From positions 31,327,209 to 31,391,208 of the forward strand of contig CM043971.1 in the NCBI GenBank assembly GCA_014529385.2: 64,000 bases of DNA, read 5' to 3'. The DNA comes from Adiantum capillus-veneris (taxonomy: Eukaryota > Streptophyta > Polypodiopsida > Polypodiales > Pteridaceae). A model generated the notes under the pieces. That model was given only the letters and a program-made list of their open reading frames with translations. It was not told where the DNA came from and made no database searches. A program made the translations under genes and the position numbers. This document shows positions 1 to 9,776 of the stretch, in pieces; the stretch's first letter is position 1, and the number at the start of each line of letters is the position of its first letter.

Positions 1-434
1 TTGAGCTTTGAACATCAAATTCTCAAATTTCAGAGTTTATGGTCTTGGCTACCAAAATATGGTCTTGACAGGTTTTTCCCTGATCCTTTTTGCTCAATTT
101 GATGGTTGTAAATGCTATCTAAATTATCATAAGTAATGAAATGAAAACTATGACTAGAAACCAGCAAACAATGCAAAACTGGAAGAAAAATGGAATATGG
201 AACAATACTTTCAAAGCATAAAAAAATATGCAGAATAAAATGCTCTCATATCCCACTCACAAATCCAAATACCTCTCAAGAATAGACCTAGCAAGTCCCC
301 GACTTCTAGCCTCTACCAAGCACTAAACCCTGGTTTAGCTACTTGACTATCAATGTGTAAATGAAAAGGTAATAAAAGTCAAAAGTCTCTAAGTAAAAAA
401 TTACGACTAGGTCACTCACCACCTAAGGATTGCT
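1..434 (-). mobile_element. 5' leader of LTR element G, cut by window edge
   Basis: Read on the minus strand from 434 downwards this matches the leader of element A (3935-4370) along its length: the 'gagtgacctagt' block, the block about tagaagtc...gacttgctag.tctattcttgag, and the 'aactctgaaa/ aactctaaaa ... tttgatg' stretch occur in the same order. It therefore continues out of the window to the left as the internal region of a minus-strand element whose primer site and partial LTR follow at 435-480. No coding sequence is seen in it. The orientation and homology are direct observations; calling it a leader rests on its position next to the primer site. Confidence 0.7.
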
Positions 435-454
435 ATCCCCGGCAACAATGCCAA
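435..454 (-). other. Primer-binding site, tRNA-Asp type (element G)
   Basis: On the minus strand the bases after the LTR end read ttggcattgttgccggggat. Plant tRNA-Asp ends in GATCCCCGGCAACGGCGCCA, whose complement starts TGGCGCCGTTGCCGGGGATC, so this is a near match; most differences lie in the GCGCCG core. tRNA-Asp is a known primer for Athila/Tat-type Ty3 elements. Confidence 0.7.
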
Positions 455-480
455 TGTTTGCGGGTCACCACACCAGACGT
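455..480 (-). repeat. LTR, 3' 26 bp only (element G)
   Basis: On the minus strand this is the last 26 bp of the 53-bp LTR and ends in CAAACA directly before the primer site. It stops abruptly at 480, where PPR sequence begins. The missing first 27 bp lie at 9750-9776, in opposite orientation; see the inversion entry. Confidence 0.75.
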
Positions 481-2460
481 CTCTTGGAATGCAATGATCG
501 TGGGATATATCCAACAAAAGCAGGGCCAGGAAGCTCTAGGTTGTTTTCAGCCAACGCAAAGAGAGGACAACTCTCCAAATAAAATCACGTGCACGTGTAT
601 CTTGAAGGCGTGTGGCATTATGCAAGATGTTGATACAAACAAAAGAATTCAGAGTGATATTGCTAGCCAGGGGATTTTGAAAAAAAAGACGTACTTGGCA
701 TTGCTTTGGTCCATATGTATGCCAAATTTGGTGTGCTTCATAAAGCACAAAAAGTGTTTGAAGAGATTCCTGTTCAGAATGTTGTCTCTTGGAATGTTAT
801 GTTCTCGGGATATACCCAATAAAGTCAAGGCCAAGAAGCTCTAGGTTATTATTATCAGACAGCAGATGCAAAGAGAGGGTAGCTCCTTAAATGCAATCAT
901 GTACGGTTGTATCTTCAAGGCATGTGGCATTATGCAAGATGCTGATACAGGCAAAATAATTCTTTATGGTATTGCTAGCTAGGGGATGTTGAGAAAAATG
1001 ATGTACTTGACATTGCCTTGGTTGACAAGTGTGCCAGATGTGGTGTACTTCATAAATCACAAAAAGTGCTTGAAGAGCTTCCCGTTCAGAATGGCGTATT
1101 TTGGAATGCATTGATTGTAGGATATTCTCAACAGAGCCAAGGCTAGGAAGCTCTAGGCTGTTTTTAGCAAATGCAAACAGAGGGAAACTCTCCAATTGCA
1201 ATCATGTATGCCTGTATCTTGAAGGCATGTGGCATTATGCAAGATGCTAATATAGGCAAAAGAAGTCATGTTGATATTGATATAGCTAGGGGCTATTGAA
1301 AAAAAATGACGTACTTGGCACTGCCTTGGTTGACATGTATGTCAAATGTGGTGTACTTCATGAAGCACTCTTAGTTAAGAGAGCGTATATATTGTTTGAG
1401 TCATGGTGAAACATGGGCTATTGGAGAAACATGCTAGATTCGGAGGTGCTTTGGTTGACATGTATGCCAAATGTGGCACGGCCATGAAAAGTTTTGGTTT
1501 AGCATCTTGAAATGTGGTCTCTTGCAGTTCATTGATTGCATTATATGCCCAACATGGTCGTGACAAAGAATGTCTTGATTGTTTTCACAAGATGTGAAAT
1601 GAAAAGGGTCCCTCTCGATGCAATGCTTATGCATGAACCTTGAATGCGTGTGGCATTATCTGAGACATTGTCATGGGTGATAGTATTCATGATGAGGTTG
1701 CCAGTCAAAGGCTGCTGGAGAAACATGTTGTGTTTTGAAATTCTTTGTTCAATATGTATGCTAAATATGCCCTCACAAAGCTTGAAAAGTTCTAGATGAG
1801 ATCCTGCCCGGATGTTGTCTCTTGGAGTGTGTTGATTTTATAGGATATACCCAATACTTTTTACAAAACACAGAGAAAAAAGGTTCCCTCTGCAATAAAT
1901 AACCACAATGCCCATCAATCAATAGAGTAGGATGTAAAGCATCACATGTGCTGCTACAAAGGTAACTGGGGTTAGGAATGCCAGCAGCCACCATTAAAAA
2001 ATTGGTTGATTAGTGAGGGTGAGGGAAAAGCTCTGGGCTACATGAACACAACTACAATATGCAAAGTTGAAGGCCAGTTTGTATGTTGAAGTCTTGTGAC
2101 CTTACGCAAGATGTTTACATGGTTGATAAAATTCACAATAGCATTGCTCATCAAGTACTATTGGAGAAAGCAATGCTTTGGTCAATATGTATGCCAAATG
2201 TGGTGCGGTCATGAAAGGACAATAAGTTCTTCATGGGCTTCTTCTCTGAAATGCCATCACTTGGACATGATGATTGCAAGATATGCCCATTATGGCTATT
2301 GCAAGGAAGCTCTAAGATATTTTCACGTATGCAAAGGGAAGGCCTTTCTCCAGCCTATGCTTGCATCTAGAAAGCTTATGGCCTTAGGACCCCTTGGAAA
2401 AAGATGACGTGCCTGTCCGTGCTTTGATCGATGTGTATGCCAAGTGGGATGCCCGGCAAA
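481..2460 (+). pseudogene. PPR-repeat pseudogene
   Basis: Decayed pentatricopeptide-repeat gene of the plant PLS type; intact members bind organelle RNA, often in editing. The phrase tgtggcattatgcaagatg recurs at 611, 923, 1228, 1649 and (degraded) 2094, so about five blocks of some 300-450 bp remain. Reading frame is kept only briefly: 479-840 gives VSWNAMIVGYIQQ, then ITCTCILKACGIMQDVD, and a YAKCG-like block follows at about 1020. Frameshifts and stops, for example TAG in the GQEALG-type block near 1143, break every block. No start, signal peptide, E or DYW tail was found. The 5' end is cut at 480 by the inversion join. The strand is minus if the inversion is undone. Confidence 0.8.
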
Positions 2461-3861
2461 CATCATGGAGGATATAGAGCGTACATGCCTATTTCATTGG
2501 AAACAAAGTTTATGTATACATACTAAACAATGTGTGAAGAAAGAAACAATATATTAACTTATGTGAAGAATGGAAATTAGCAACAAATAAAGAGGAAGCA
2601 TCACTATAAAGTAAAGAAATCCATGAATGGTGATGCAAGGGACATGTAGAGGTGGGAAACATATCATTGTTGGATACACCGGATGAGTTTGGTGGGAAGA
2701 ACAGATTGCACATTGGGAAAACTTGATGTCAAGGGTGAGCATTTCTCTTAATCAAATTTTTTGTTTCAAAAAATTATGTTGAATGCTTAAAAATTTTGTA
2801 TTTTGTAATAGGAATCTCTTTGTGCGTAGGTTATTTTAAGCTCAAAGAAGCTTGCACATACTCCCAGCACAAACTTGTCTGAAAGTGTGCATTTGAGTTG
2901 ACTTGTTGGAGAAGGATACAAGGAAATTAGCACATACTTTTGATGGGTTTGTATAAACCATCATCTATAGTTTTGCCTTCATGATTTATAGACGTTTTGA
3001 TAGTGGCATACTATCTATAAAAATTTCCTCAATAGCGGAGAAGCTTGCAAAAAAAATTTATTTCTCAAAAAAGCTTGTCAAAGGAAGCTCGCAAGAAAAT
3101 TAAACACGTAGAAGATGCACATGCAAAATCAGCCAAACTCATGTATGGTTGATCAAACTCCATTGGTAAGTGCTAGAGATCAAAGAGTGTGGTTTGTACA
3201 AGAAGTTAAACCGGTAAAGGTAGAGAAAATCTTAGATGTTGTTGATACAACCTGGGAGACAGATTCGTCCTATTCAAGGTATGAGGAATTTGATCTTCTA
3301 CATGTGGATAAAAATGTGCAAATTGTGTTGGAGAAGCAGAGACAAGTGCAAACCAATGTGTTTGATGAAAGAAAAATGAAGGAATCCAGGCACATGGAAG
3401 TGGACATGACATGCAGGTAAAGATGCTATGTGGTGCCATGATGATGGTCATGCTAAGTTGCTATGGAGTGTGCTATAGTGGTAAAGTAGGTAAGGAGTTT
3501 TGCCATGGATGATGAAGCAAACTTGGCTTTGGAAGGAGACCATGATAGTTCAGTGGAGGATGATTCTCTATCTTCTTTGGCCGAGGATTGGCCGAGGATG
3601 AAATAAAAAAAGCAGTTTGATGAAGTTGAAGTACTAAAGGTGCTGATGGATCTCAAAGGGCCGGTTGATGCAGAAGAACTGATGTTGGAATTGAGATCTT
3701 CATGCGGATGTGAAGGAGAGTTTGGAGCCAATGGTAGAAGAGCTTCCAATGCAACATACAAGATCCATGATACAGGAAGAAAAATCCCAAGGTGTGTCCA
3801 ATCTTTCAAAAGAGATGCAACTCATGGTTGAAAGGTATGCTTGTAAGTGAGGCAATTATTA
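2461..3861. other. No recognisable gene; unassigned open fragments
   Basis: AT-rich stretch between the PPR pseudogene and element A. Two short plus-strand open frames occur, 3115-3420 (101 codons, acidic and lysine-rich, containing VEKILDVVDTTWETDSS) and 3640-3831 (63 codons). They have no motif I recognise and no visible promoter or splice partner. They could be remnants of another retroelement or gene; I assign no function. Confidence 0.4.
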
Positions 3862-3914
3862 TGTTAGTGCCCGATAGCTATGCTACAGACATCCGTCGCG
3901 ACAACCCGCAAACA
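3862..3914 (+). repeat. 5' LTR of element A, 53 bp
   Basis: Begins TGTTAG and ends CAAACA, giving the TG...CA ends expected of an LTR, with TGTT/AACA as short inverted tips. It is followed at once by the primer site. The same 53-bp stretch occurs intact at 39818-39870 (minus) and in pieces at 455-480, 9750-9776 and 50302-50335. Sequence upstream of 3862 does not resemble sequence upstream of the 3' copy, which supports the short length. The alternative is a longer LTR truncated here exactly at a TG. Confidence 0.65.
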
Positions 3915-3934
3915 TCGGCACCATTGTTGGGGAT
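3915..3934 (+). other. Primer-binding site, tRNA-Asp type (element A)
   Basis: Reads tcggcaccattgttggggat immediately after the LTR end. It matches the complement of the plant tRNA-Asp 3' end (TGGCGCCGTTGCCGGGGATC) apart from one extra base and several C-to-T or G-to-A changes. The same site in element G confirms it. Confidence 0.7.
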
Positions 3935-4461
3935 ATGATCCTTAGATGGCGAGTGACCTAGTGCATATTTAGAGTGTTCTTTTCTAAAGATTTGTCTCTC
4001 CATTCCATTTACACCTTAGCAGTGAAGCAGCTAGACACGGGATTTAGTCCTTGATAGAGTCTAGAAGTCAAGGACTTGCTAGATCTATTCTTGAGAACTA
4101 AAGAGGGTTGTGAGTGAGATAGCCAAAAGTTTTCATTCTTCAATTTTATCATTACTTTCAGAGTGTTGTTTATTTTTTTGTTTTGACTTTATTTTGTATC
4201 GTTTTGTTTGTTTTTGTTTCATGTTTCATTTCACTACTTAGGAGTAGGATAAGTAGAAACTACCACCATCAAATTTGGGCTAAAGGATTGAGGGGAAAAG
4301 GGTGAAAACCATTGTTTGACAGAAATGACCATAACTCTAAAACTTTGAAAATTTGATGGTAGAGACCTCAAAAGTGATCCAAATTCAAAAATGTGTGAAT
4401 GAAGAGCATTAGCAGACTCTCTAAAAGCAATCTGGAAAGTTTGGCTAGAATCTGTGGACGA

Positions 4462-6292
4462 ACATGGATCGCGATCCATGTACCCAGAGACCATTTTTGG
4501 TGAAAAGTGACCAATTACAGTGTCCACCAGTGGGATAGTGCTCTAATCAAGTTTTCTTGAAAGGAAAACTCAAAAATCACGTCAGAATTGGCTGTTAGGG
4601 CAAAACAACAAAAAAGGCATTTTAGACACAAAATATTGGATTTTTTAATTTTCTGGGATCCAAATTCAAAAAAGGGTGAGATTTGGCTTCTACAGGGGAT
4701 AGAGAACCACCAGAACAAAATTCATGAAAAGATGCTGCCAAACATGGATCGCGATCCATGTACCTTTTGACATTTGGGACTAATGTTTAACAAGTACATC
4801 CCTGATAACTAGTGGAACAACTTTTCCAAAAGGGACCATAGCAAAAAATTGCAAAAAGTTGATCAAAACACCAAAAATACTGTCAGATAGCCAAAAATCG
4901 AAAGGCAGCCATAAAAACTCACTTTTGATTGGGGAAAAATTATCCAAATTCAAAAAGAAGTGGTGGAATAGACTACTGACACTGTAGGTAATTATCAGAC
5001 CAAATTTGGTGTTCAGATGTGATGGAACATGGATTGCAATCCATGTACCTCATCAAAAAATTTCACTGAGATTTGAGCAGTAGATAACTGGTACCATTTG
5101 GAATAACTTTCCCAAAAGAACTATATACAAAAAAGTTGCAAGAAGTGGCCAAAAGAGCCAAAGAAAGTGCATTTTCAAAAGTGTCAAAACAGATTGTAGA
5201 AGTCAGTTTGGGTAGGGTAAAACTGATCCAAATTCAAAAATTCTTTGTGGAGCAAGCTATAAAGATCACAAGCTATCAACACACCAAAATTCAAATCCAA
5301 AAGTGGTGGAACATGGATCGTGATCCATGTACCGAGCCTGAGAAATTTTTGGACAGGAACTTTTCCAAGCTGTAGCTAAGATCATTGTGAACAAAAGTCC
5401 CCAAATAAATTTTGTCAAAAAGTTCAAAAAGTGGGTCAAAACGGCAAAAAACAGCTTAAGGTAAAACCCTAAAATAGACCTACGGATTGACTTTTGCCTG
5501 GCCTAAACAAGTCCATATCAAACAAAAACCACATAGCTAGCATTAGGAGACCAAGAACAAGCTGTGTGCCAAGTTTTAATACTTTTTGACACATAAGTAC
5601 ATGGATCGCGATCCATGTTCCTCTGTCACAGAGATTGATATCAAATTTGAACAATAGCTAGAGTACATCACAAGGAATCTAGTAGTCTCTTCAAAACTTA
5701 ATTTGGATACCAAAAACCGAACCAAAAGCCTTGAACTACCAAGTACAATGACAAAGTGCCAGAATTGACCCAACTTTCAATCCAGAGGTCCATTTTCAAA
5801 AATATTGATACCATAGGACCTCCTAATCATGCTGATTCTGACTGTACCAAAAAAAGTTTATTTGGGCTCCAAACATGGATCGTGATCCATGTACCCATAG
5901 TGACAGCTTGGCCTGAAACTTTCCAGATCAGTAGTGCATACACAAGAAAATATATGCCCAAGCCCAGTTTTGGAAAAATTTGAGCAACTTTGGGCCAAAA
6001 GGAAGCAAAATAGGTGACATATTAAAAACCGCTATGCAAACCTAGTGTTGGCTATTTGACCTATCAAACCAAGTCCAAATCCAAAAAGATTTGAGATTTA
6101 GCTTGTGGACATAGTCAAGAATAAGCTGCCAAGAGATCAAGTCCATATGTGGTTGAACATGGATCACGATCCATGTACCTCAACCTCAAAATTTGATGAA
6201 AATTGGTATATAACCTGCATATGAACTTGTCTACATACAGTCAAAATTTGGAGAAAAAATTTTGACAGAGGAACATGGATCACGATCCATGT
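4462..6292 (+). repeat. Leader array of eight 20-bp palindromes
   Basis: Copies of acatggatcgcgatccatgt or close variants lie at 4462-4481, 4742-4761, 5027-5046, 5311-5330, 5599-5618, 5873-5892, 6157-6176 and 6273-6292. Start-to-start distances are 280, 285, 284, 288, 274, 284 and 116 bp. Each unit also has a 'ccaaattcaaaaa'-type phrase upstream, so this is an old tandem array of about 282 bp whose bulk has diverged strongly. The arms ACATGGAT and ATCCATGT are unchanged in all eight; only the centre varies (CGCG three times, TGCA once, CGTG twice, CACG twice). As RNA each would form an 8-bp stem with a four-base loop, and the varying bases are exactly the loop. Confidence 0.9.
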
Positions 6293-6768
6293 TAGCATAG
6301 TGGGGGTATCTGAGTTGGTGATCTTGTAAACATACTTGAGGACATCCCAAATCTCAAGTTTGAGCTAAAAATACCTTCTGGAGACCAAGGTACAAGCCAA
6401 AGTTTATGTGTTCTGGTCCTGAGACTGTCTTGAGTGCCTTTTCAAGTGCAATTCCCTAAAATTGCTCTAACTTTTGATTGGCAACTCCAAATTGAGTCAG
6501 GTATAGCCAGGAAGAAAGCTTGCGAGTAATAGGATTTTCCCAGGTTTTCCAAGGTTTCCTAAATCCAAACTTTTAGGATACCCAAAACCAGTTTCGAGAA
6601 ACCAAAAATGCACAAAGACCTAAACTTTGAGAGACCTGATCAGGGACAAAAAGGGGATCAGTTGCACTAAGCCAAAGTAGGATTGTCAAGGACATTCTTG
6701 AGAGTTTTGAGTGAGCCTTGACCATGAAAAATAATCCACCACCAGGATTTTCTACTCCACTCTGAGAC

Positions 6769-7173
6769 ATGAAAAAAGCAACAAATTCTATACTGCTGAC
6801 AACAGTAGGATTGGGAGAATACATAGAGGAGAGGCATCCTCTAATCAACAAACAGAACGTGAGATTCATAAAAGCCAATGAATCCATAAGAGTGCTTAAG
6901 GATTACAATTATCAGGGATTATATAGATTCACAAACGGGGATCAATATATCTTCTACTACAAGCGTGTAGAACCCAATTCTAGAGAATTGACCACGCATA
7001 AGAATCTCTATGCATTCACATATACAATTGCCCATGAAGTGCAAGTTTTGATGGTAGATAAGTACGGAAAAGAGTACAAACATGTCGATACAATTGACCT
7101 AGAGAGATATATGTACAAGGGTACTCCAATCTCTACTTACTTTCAACCAAAAATGATGACAGACACACATTAG
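6769..7173 (+). pseudogene. N-terminal domain frame of element A (unknown domain)
   Basis: 134 codons in the position just before gag. It matches codons 190-229 of the frame at 32753-33442 and the following broken frame of element E: both carry a pattern GLY+FxNG+Q..YY, EP...ELT..KNLY..TY, VDKYG..Y and LERY.Y.G.P. A conserved block of this kind upstream of gag is not one I recognise from standard Ty3 or Copia elements. The upstream part of the domain seen in E (32753 onwards) is missing or out of frame here. No catalytic motif is evident. It is probably the N-terminal part of the gag polyprotein, separated from gag by a stop at 7171. Confidence 0.55.
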
Positions 7174-7253
7174 AGAGGATTCCACCAGGGTTTTCTAGAG
7201 CATGAGAGGAGAGAGAAAGAGCCGATTTTGCAAAAGACCATGAGCTGTTTAGA

Positions 7254-8258
7254 TTGATGACTCGACTAAAAGAATTAAGACCATATCAAGTGGCTCAGTG
7301 TGTCAAGACAAAATACGATGGGTTGAAGGATCCATATTCTCATGCTGAACAAATTGCAAATTTCCATACTCAGTATGAGGGATTTGGATTGACATTAGAA
7401 GGGACGGCCTTGAGTTGGTTCCAACCACTAAATAGAGATGATTTTCCAAACATAGCACAACTCTTACAAGAATTCACAGAACAGTTCTCAAAAAGGGGAA
7501 TCAAACACAACATAGTGTCCCACATCTACGCTTTTATACAAAAAAGGATGAAAGAGTGAAGGAATCTTTGCTTTGCTCCAAATGGTACATAGATAGATGT
7601 CCTCTGAGAGAGCTACCGCAAGATGAGAGATTATTAGTTCTCTTCATAGAGGGCTTGAGTAATGAAAATCTCAAAAAAGACCTACATATGAAAGCATGCA
7701 TGGAATTTGAGCAAGTCACTAGAGAAGCTTCTATATCTAGTTGACAATTGCAAGACCTACAGAGAGGTGGCTGAAGATACAGACAACACGACTAGTAGTG
7801 CCTCATCTCCAAAGAGCAAAACAACAACAAAGAGAGATGTTAAAACTCCTTGGGAACCAATCATTGATCAAGTGGTTGAGGGGGTGATAAGAAGAATAAA
7901 CCAAGACTACAAACAAAACCTAAATGTGCAACAACCTCAATTGAGGAGATACAATACTTGTGAAGGGGATCACCCCACTACATTGTGTAGCACTCAGCCA
8001 AAGCCACAATGTGTGCTAGGGCAACAACCACCTCTTCAAAATGATGGTAGAGTAGTATTCAACTACACTCAGCCAATGCACATGCCACAACCCATGAAAA
8101 ACAAGTACTCCATGGATACAAACACGCTTATGTTCATAGCCAATCAAGAGTATGGTTCAAAGAACATTCTTACCAGGCAAGAACAACCATTTGCTAGATC
8201 ACCAACTATGAAACAAGAAGGTCCATGCTATGAGTGTGGAGGTGATCATTGGGCATGA
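7254..8258 (+). pseudogene. Retroelement gag, frameshifted (element A)
   Basis: Typical retrotransposon gag core. Frame 7254-7559 carries HTQYEGFGLTLEGTALSWFQ followed by LLQEFTEQFSKRG; frame 7556-7744 continues with PQDERLLVLFIEGL and LKKDLHMKAC; frame 7707-8258 continues with YLVDNCKTYREVAED. Element E (33822-34595) encodes the same order in one unbroken frame, so A has two frameshifts near 7555 and 7730. The last frame ends with a CYECGGDHWA knuckle interrupted by TGA at 8257. In an intact element this protein would assemble the capsid and bind element RNA. This copy cannot make it. Confidence 0.8.
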
Positions 8259-8624
8259 ACTTGTCCAAACACGGCTCCACAAATAGAATTATTTGTGTTG
8301 TGTGAACATTGTGGGGGAGACCATTCACGCCAACATTGTGCTAAAAATCTAGACTACAAAGGGAAATCAACAATGAACATTGTAGGTGTGATGCCTTCTT
8401 CAAGCAGATCCGAGGTAGAGCCTGTAATTCCTTTAAAGGTAATGAATCGAGCTCAAGCTCAAGAGGCTGCCAAAAATGCAATCGTTGAGAAGGAAGCCAC
8501 ATTGTCTGCTCAAACAAAAATCGAGAACATATCGGTGAGAACAGGAAGAAAATTGTGGAACAACAAAAGGGGAAAAATGAAAGCAAAAAGGATACAGGAG
8601 AAATTTGATTGGAAACTAAATTGA
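8224..8624 (+). pseudogene. CCHC zinc knuckles and basic tail (element A)
   Basis: Two nucleic-acid-binding knuckles of the form C-x2-C-x4-H-x4-C follow gag: CYECGGDHWA*TCPN at about 8224, with a stop inside it, and CEHCGGDHSRQHCAKN at about 8298. The tail (8390-8624) is rich in Lys and Arg and matches the equivalent part of element E (35330-35600), including the phrase ENxSVRTxRKxWxxKR. Paired knuckles with one stop inside are consistent with a dead gag C-terminus. No protease follows in this copy. Confidence 0.75.
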
Positions 8625-9749
8625 ATCAAACAAGAGAGAAGCTTAGACAAGAGCAAGAAAGGAACAAAAATGCAAAGGACCTAAAGAGTCAAAGACTGAC
8701 TCAGGTGGTTTAGTCTTGGTCGACAAAGTCTTTGAACCTTTAGATACAATTTTGAAGGCTTATGAAGCTAGACTAACCAAACCTAAGAGGATAGGTGGCT
8801 AACATACCCTCACCCGGGCTATGAAAAAGAGAGGTTAAAGATGTGCAAGGAGCTCATCCAAGCCGTTCAAGCCCTTATGGAACCACTAGTTCTGACTGCT
8901 CCAAGGACAAAGGTGTTAATACGTGAAAAAATTCCAAGACTTAAAGGAGCAAGGGATTGAAGACGGAGACAAAAAAGATTCGGTAAATGAAATGCCTTTG
9001 GATATGAGGATGGAAGCCAATACAACAGATGGAAATTGATGAGTCTGTCTATGCAAAGTCTAAGTTGTAAAGTCCATAATTTGGTATAAGCACTGTAAAT
9101 CCGGCCATTGGCCAAGAATCCATTGGGAAAGAAAAATTATCATTATTGAAGGATTGAGTTTGAGCAAACGACTGAGAGAAGCTACTCTCATGCGCATTGT
9201 AATCATCATATCTTGAGCTCTGGTAATCACATTTTGATTTTGAAAATTGCAACGTGTTCCTTGTCTACTGCTCTTTCATTTAAGTGTAATCATTGTCAAT
9301 TATTTTGTGGTTTGTGACAATGTTTTAGTGAGATAAATCGGCTGTTTGGAGTACATTGATGGTTTTTTTTTTCACATATTGACCATACGAGAGTTTTCCC
9401 AGGCCATAGGGCAACCTATTTGGTATGTTCTATTGAAATTTTCTAGACCTTGATCATGATGGATTGTGATTTTGGTACCTCATTGGATTGCTATTAAACT
9501 TGCTAGGATTGTGCCTTAGGTGTCTTAGACCTCCTCCTCAAATTTCATAGCATTTGGATGTCGTTTGAGTGCCAAAATGGTGTGACGACCTAGTGCAGTG
9601 ACATAAGACATAGGTAGTTTTCCATGCTTGGGAGTGATAGGTTTGCTAGTGCATTAGATGATGTTGTTTAGTAGGTTCACTTCTTGAGGTTGAAACCCTC
9701 AAAGTGTCTCCAAGCCCCATGTGAGTCGCTTCCCTAAGTATTGACATAA
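8625..9749 (+). other. 3' non-coding region of element A
   Basis: Decayed remains of the region after the knuckles to about 8850, then sequence without open frames. From about 9200 it aligns with the 3' region of element B (49790-50300) and, on the minus strand, with element C (40390-39871). A decayed palindrome unit survives near 9460 (ggattgtgattttggtacct). The expected polypurine tract before the LTR is absent; instead a shared GAGTCnCTTCC motif lies about 20 bp before it. Confidence 0.6.
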
Positions 9750-9776
9750 TGTTAGTGCCAGATAGCTATGCTACAG
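9750..9776 (+). repeat. 3' LTR of element A, first 27 bp only
   Basis: Matches the first 27 bp of the 5' LTR at 3862-3888 apart from one base. It breaks at 9776 into PPR sequence. The other 26 bp are at 455-480 on the other strand. Confidence 0.75.

Larger units (their letters stand above)
481..9776. other. Inferred 9.3-kb inversion
   Basis: At 455-480 the window has the last 26 bp of a 53-bp LTR (minus strand) fused to PPR sequence. At 9750-9776 it has the first 27 bp of the same LTR (plus strand), also fused to PPR sequence. Flipping 481-9776 joins the two halves into one intact 53-bp LTR with no base lost or gained, the same length as the LTRs at 3862-3914 and 39818-39870. The same flip puts the plus-strand PPR pseudogene (481 onwards) on the minus strand next to the minus-strand PPR fragment at 9777-10130, in the same orientation and repeat order. 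Two independent joins are thus repaired by one event. Before the inversion, A and G would have been tandem elements sharing one LTR. Confidence 0.75.
3862..9776 (+). mobile_element. LTR element A (gag version), non-autonomous
   Basis: Boundaries come from a 53-bp 5' LTR (3862-3914) and a matching 27-bp start of the 3' LTR (9750-9776, cut by the inversion). Order: LTR, tRNA-Asp-type primer site, about 2.8 kb leader with eight palindromes, N-terminal domain frame (6769-7173), gag (7254-8258), CCHC knuckles (8224-8390), about 1 kb 3' region, LTR. The 3' 450 bp resembles that of elements B and C. No protease, reverse transcriptase or integrase remains. All coding parts carry stops or frameshifts, so this copy is dead. 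Relationship to Ty3-type elements is inferred from the gag and primer type. Confidence 0.75.

Noticed and set aside
455-3914. LTRs at 455-480 and 3862-3914 as the two ends of one inverted-repeat transposon carrying the PPR gene
   Set aside because: Both are followed outward by primer site and leader, so they are 5' ends of two elements pointing away from each other; the inversion explains the arrangement better.
4515-4718. Short open frames across the palindromes containing MDRDPC
   Set aside because: The phrase is just the palindrome translated and recurs in many unrelated frames; no coding signal around it.
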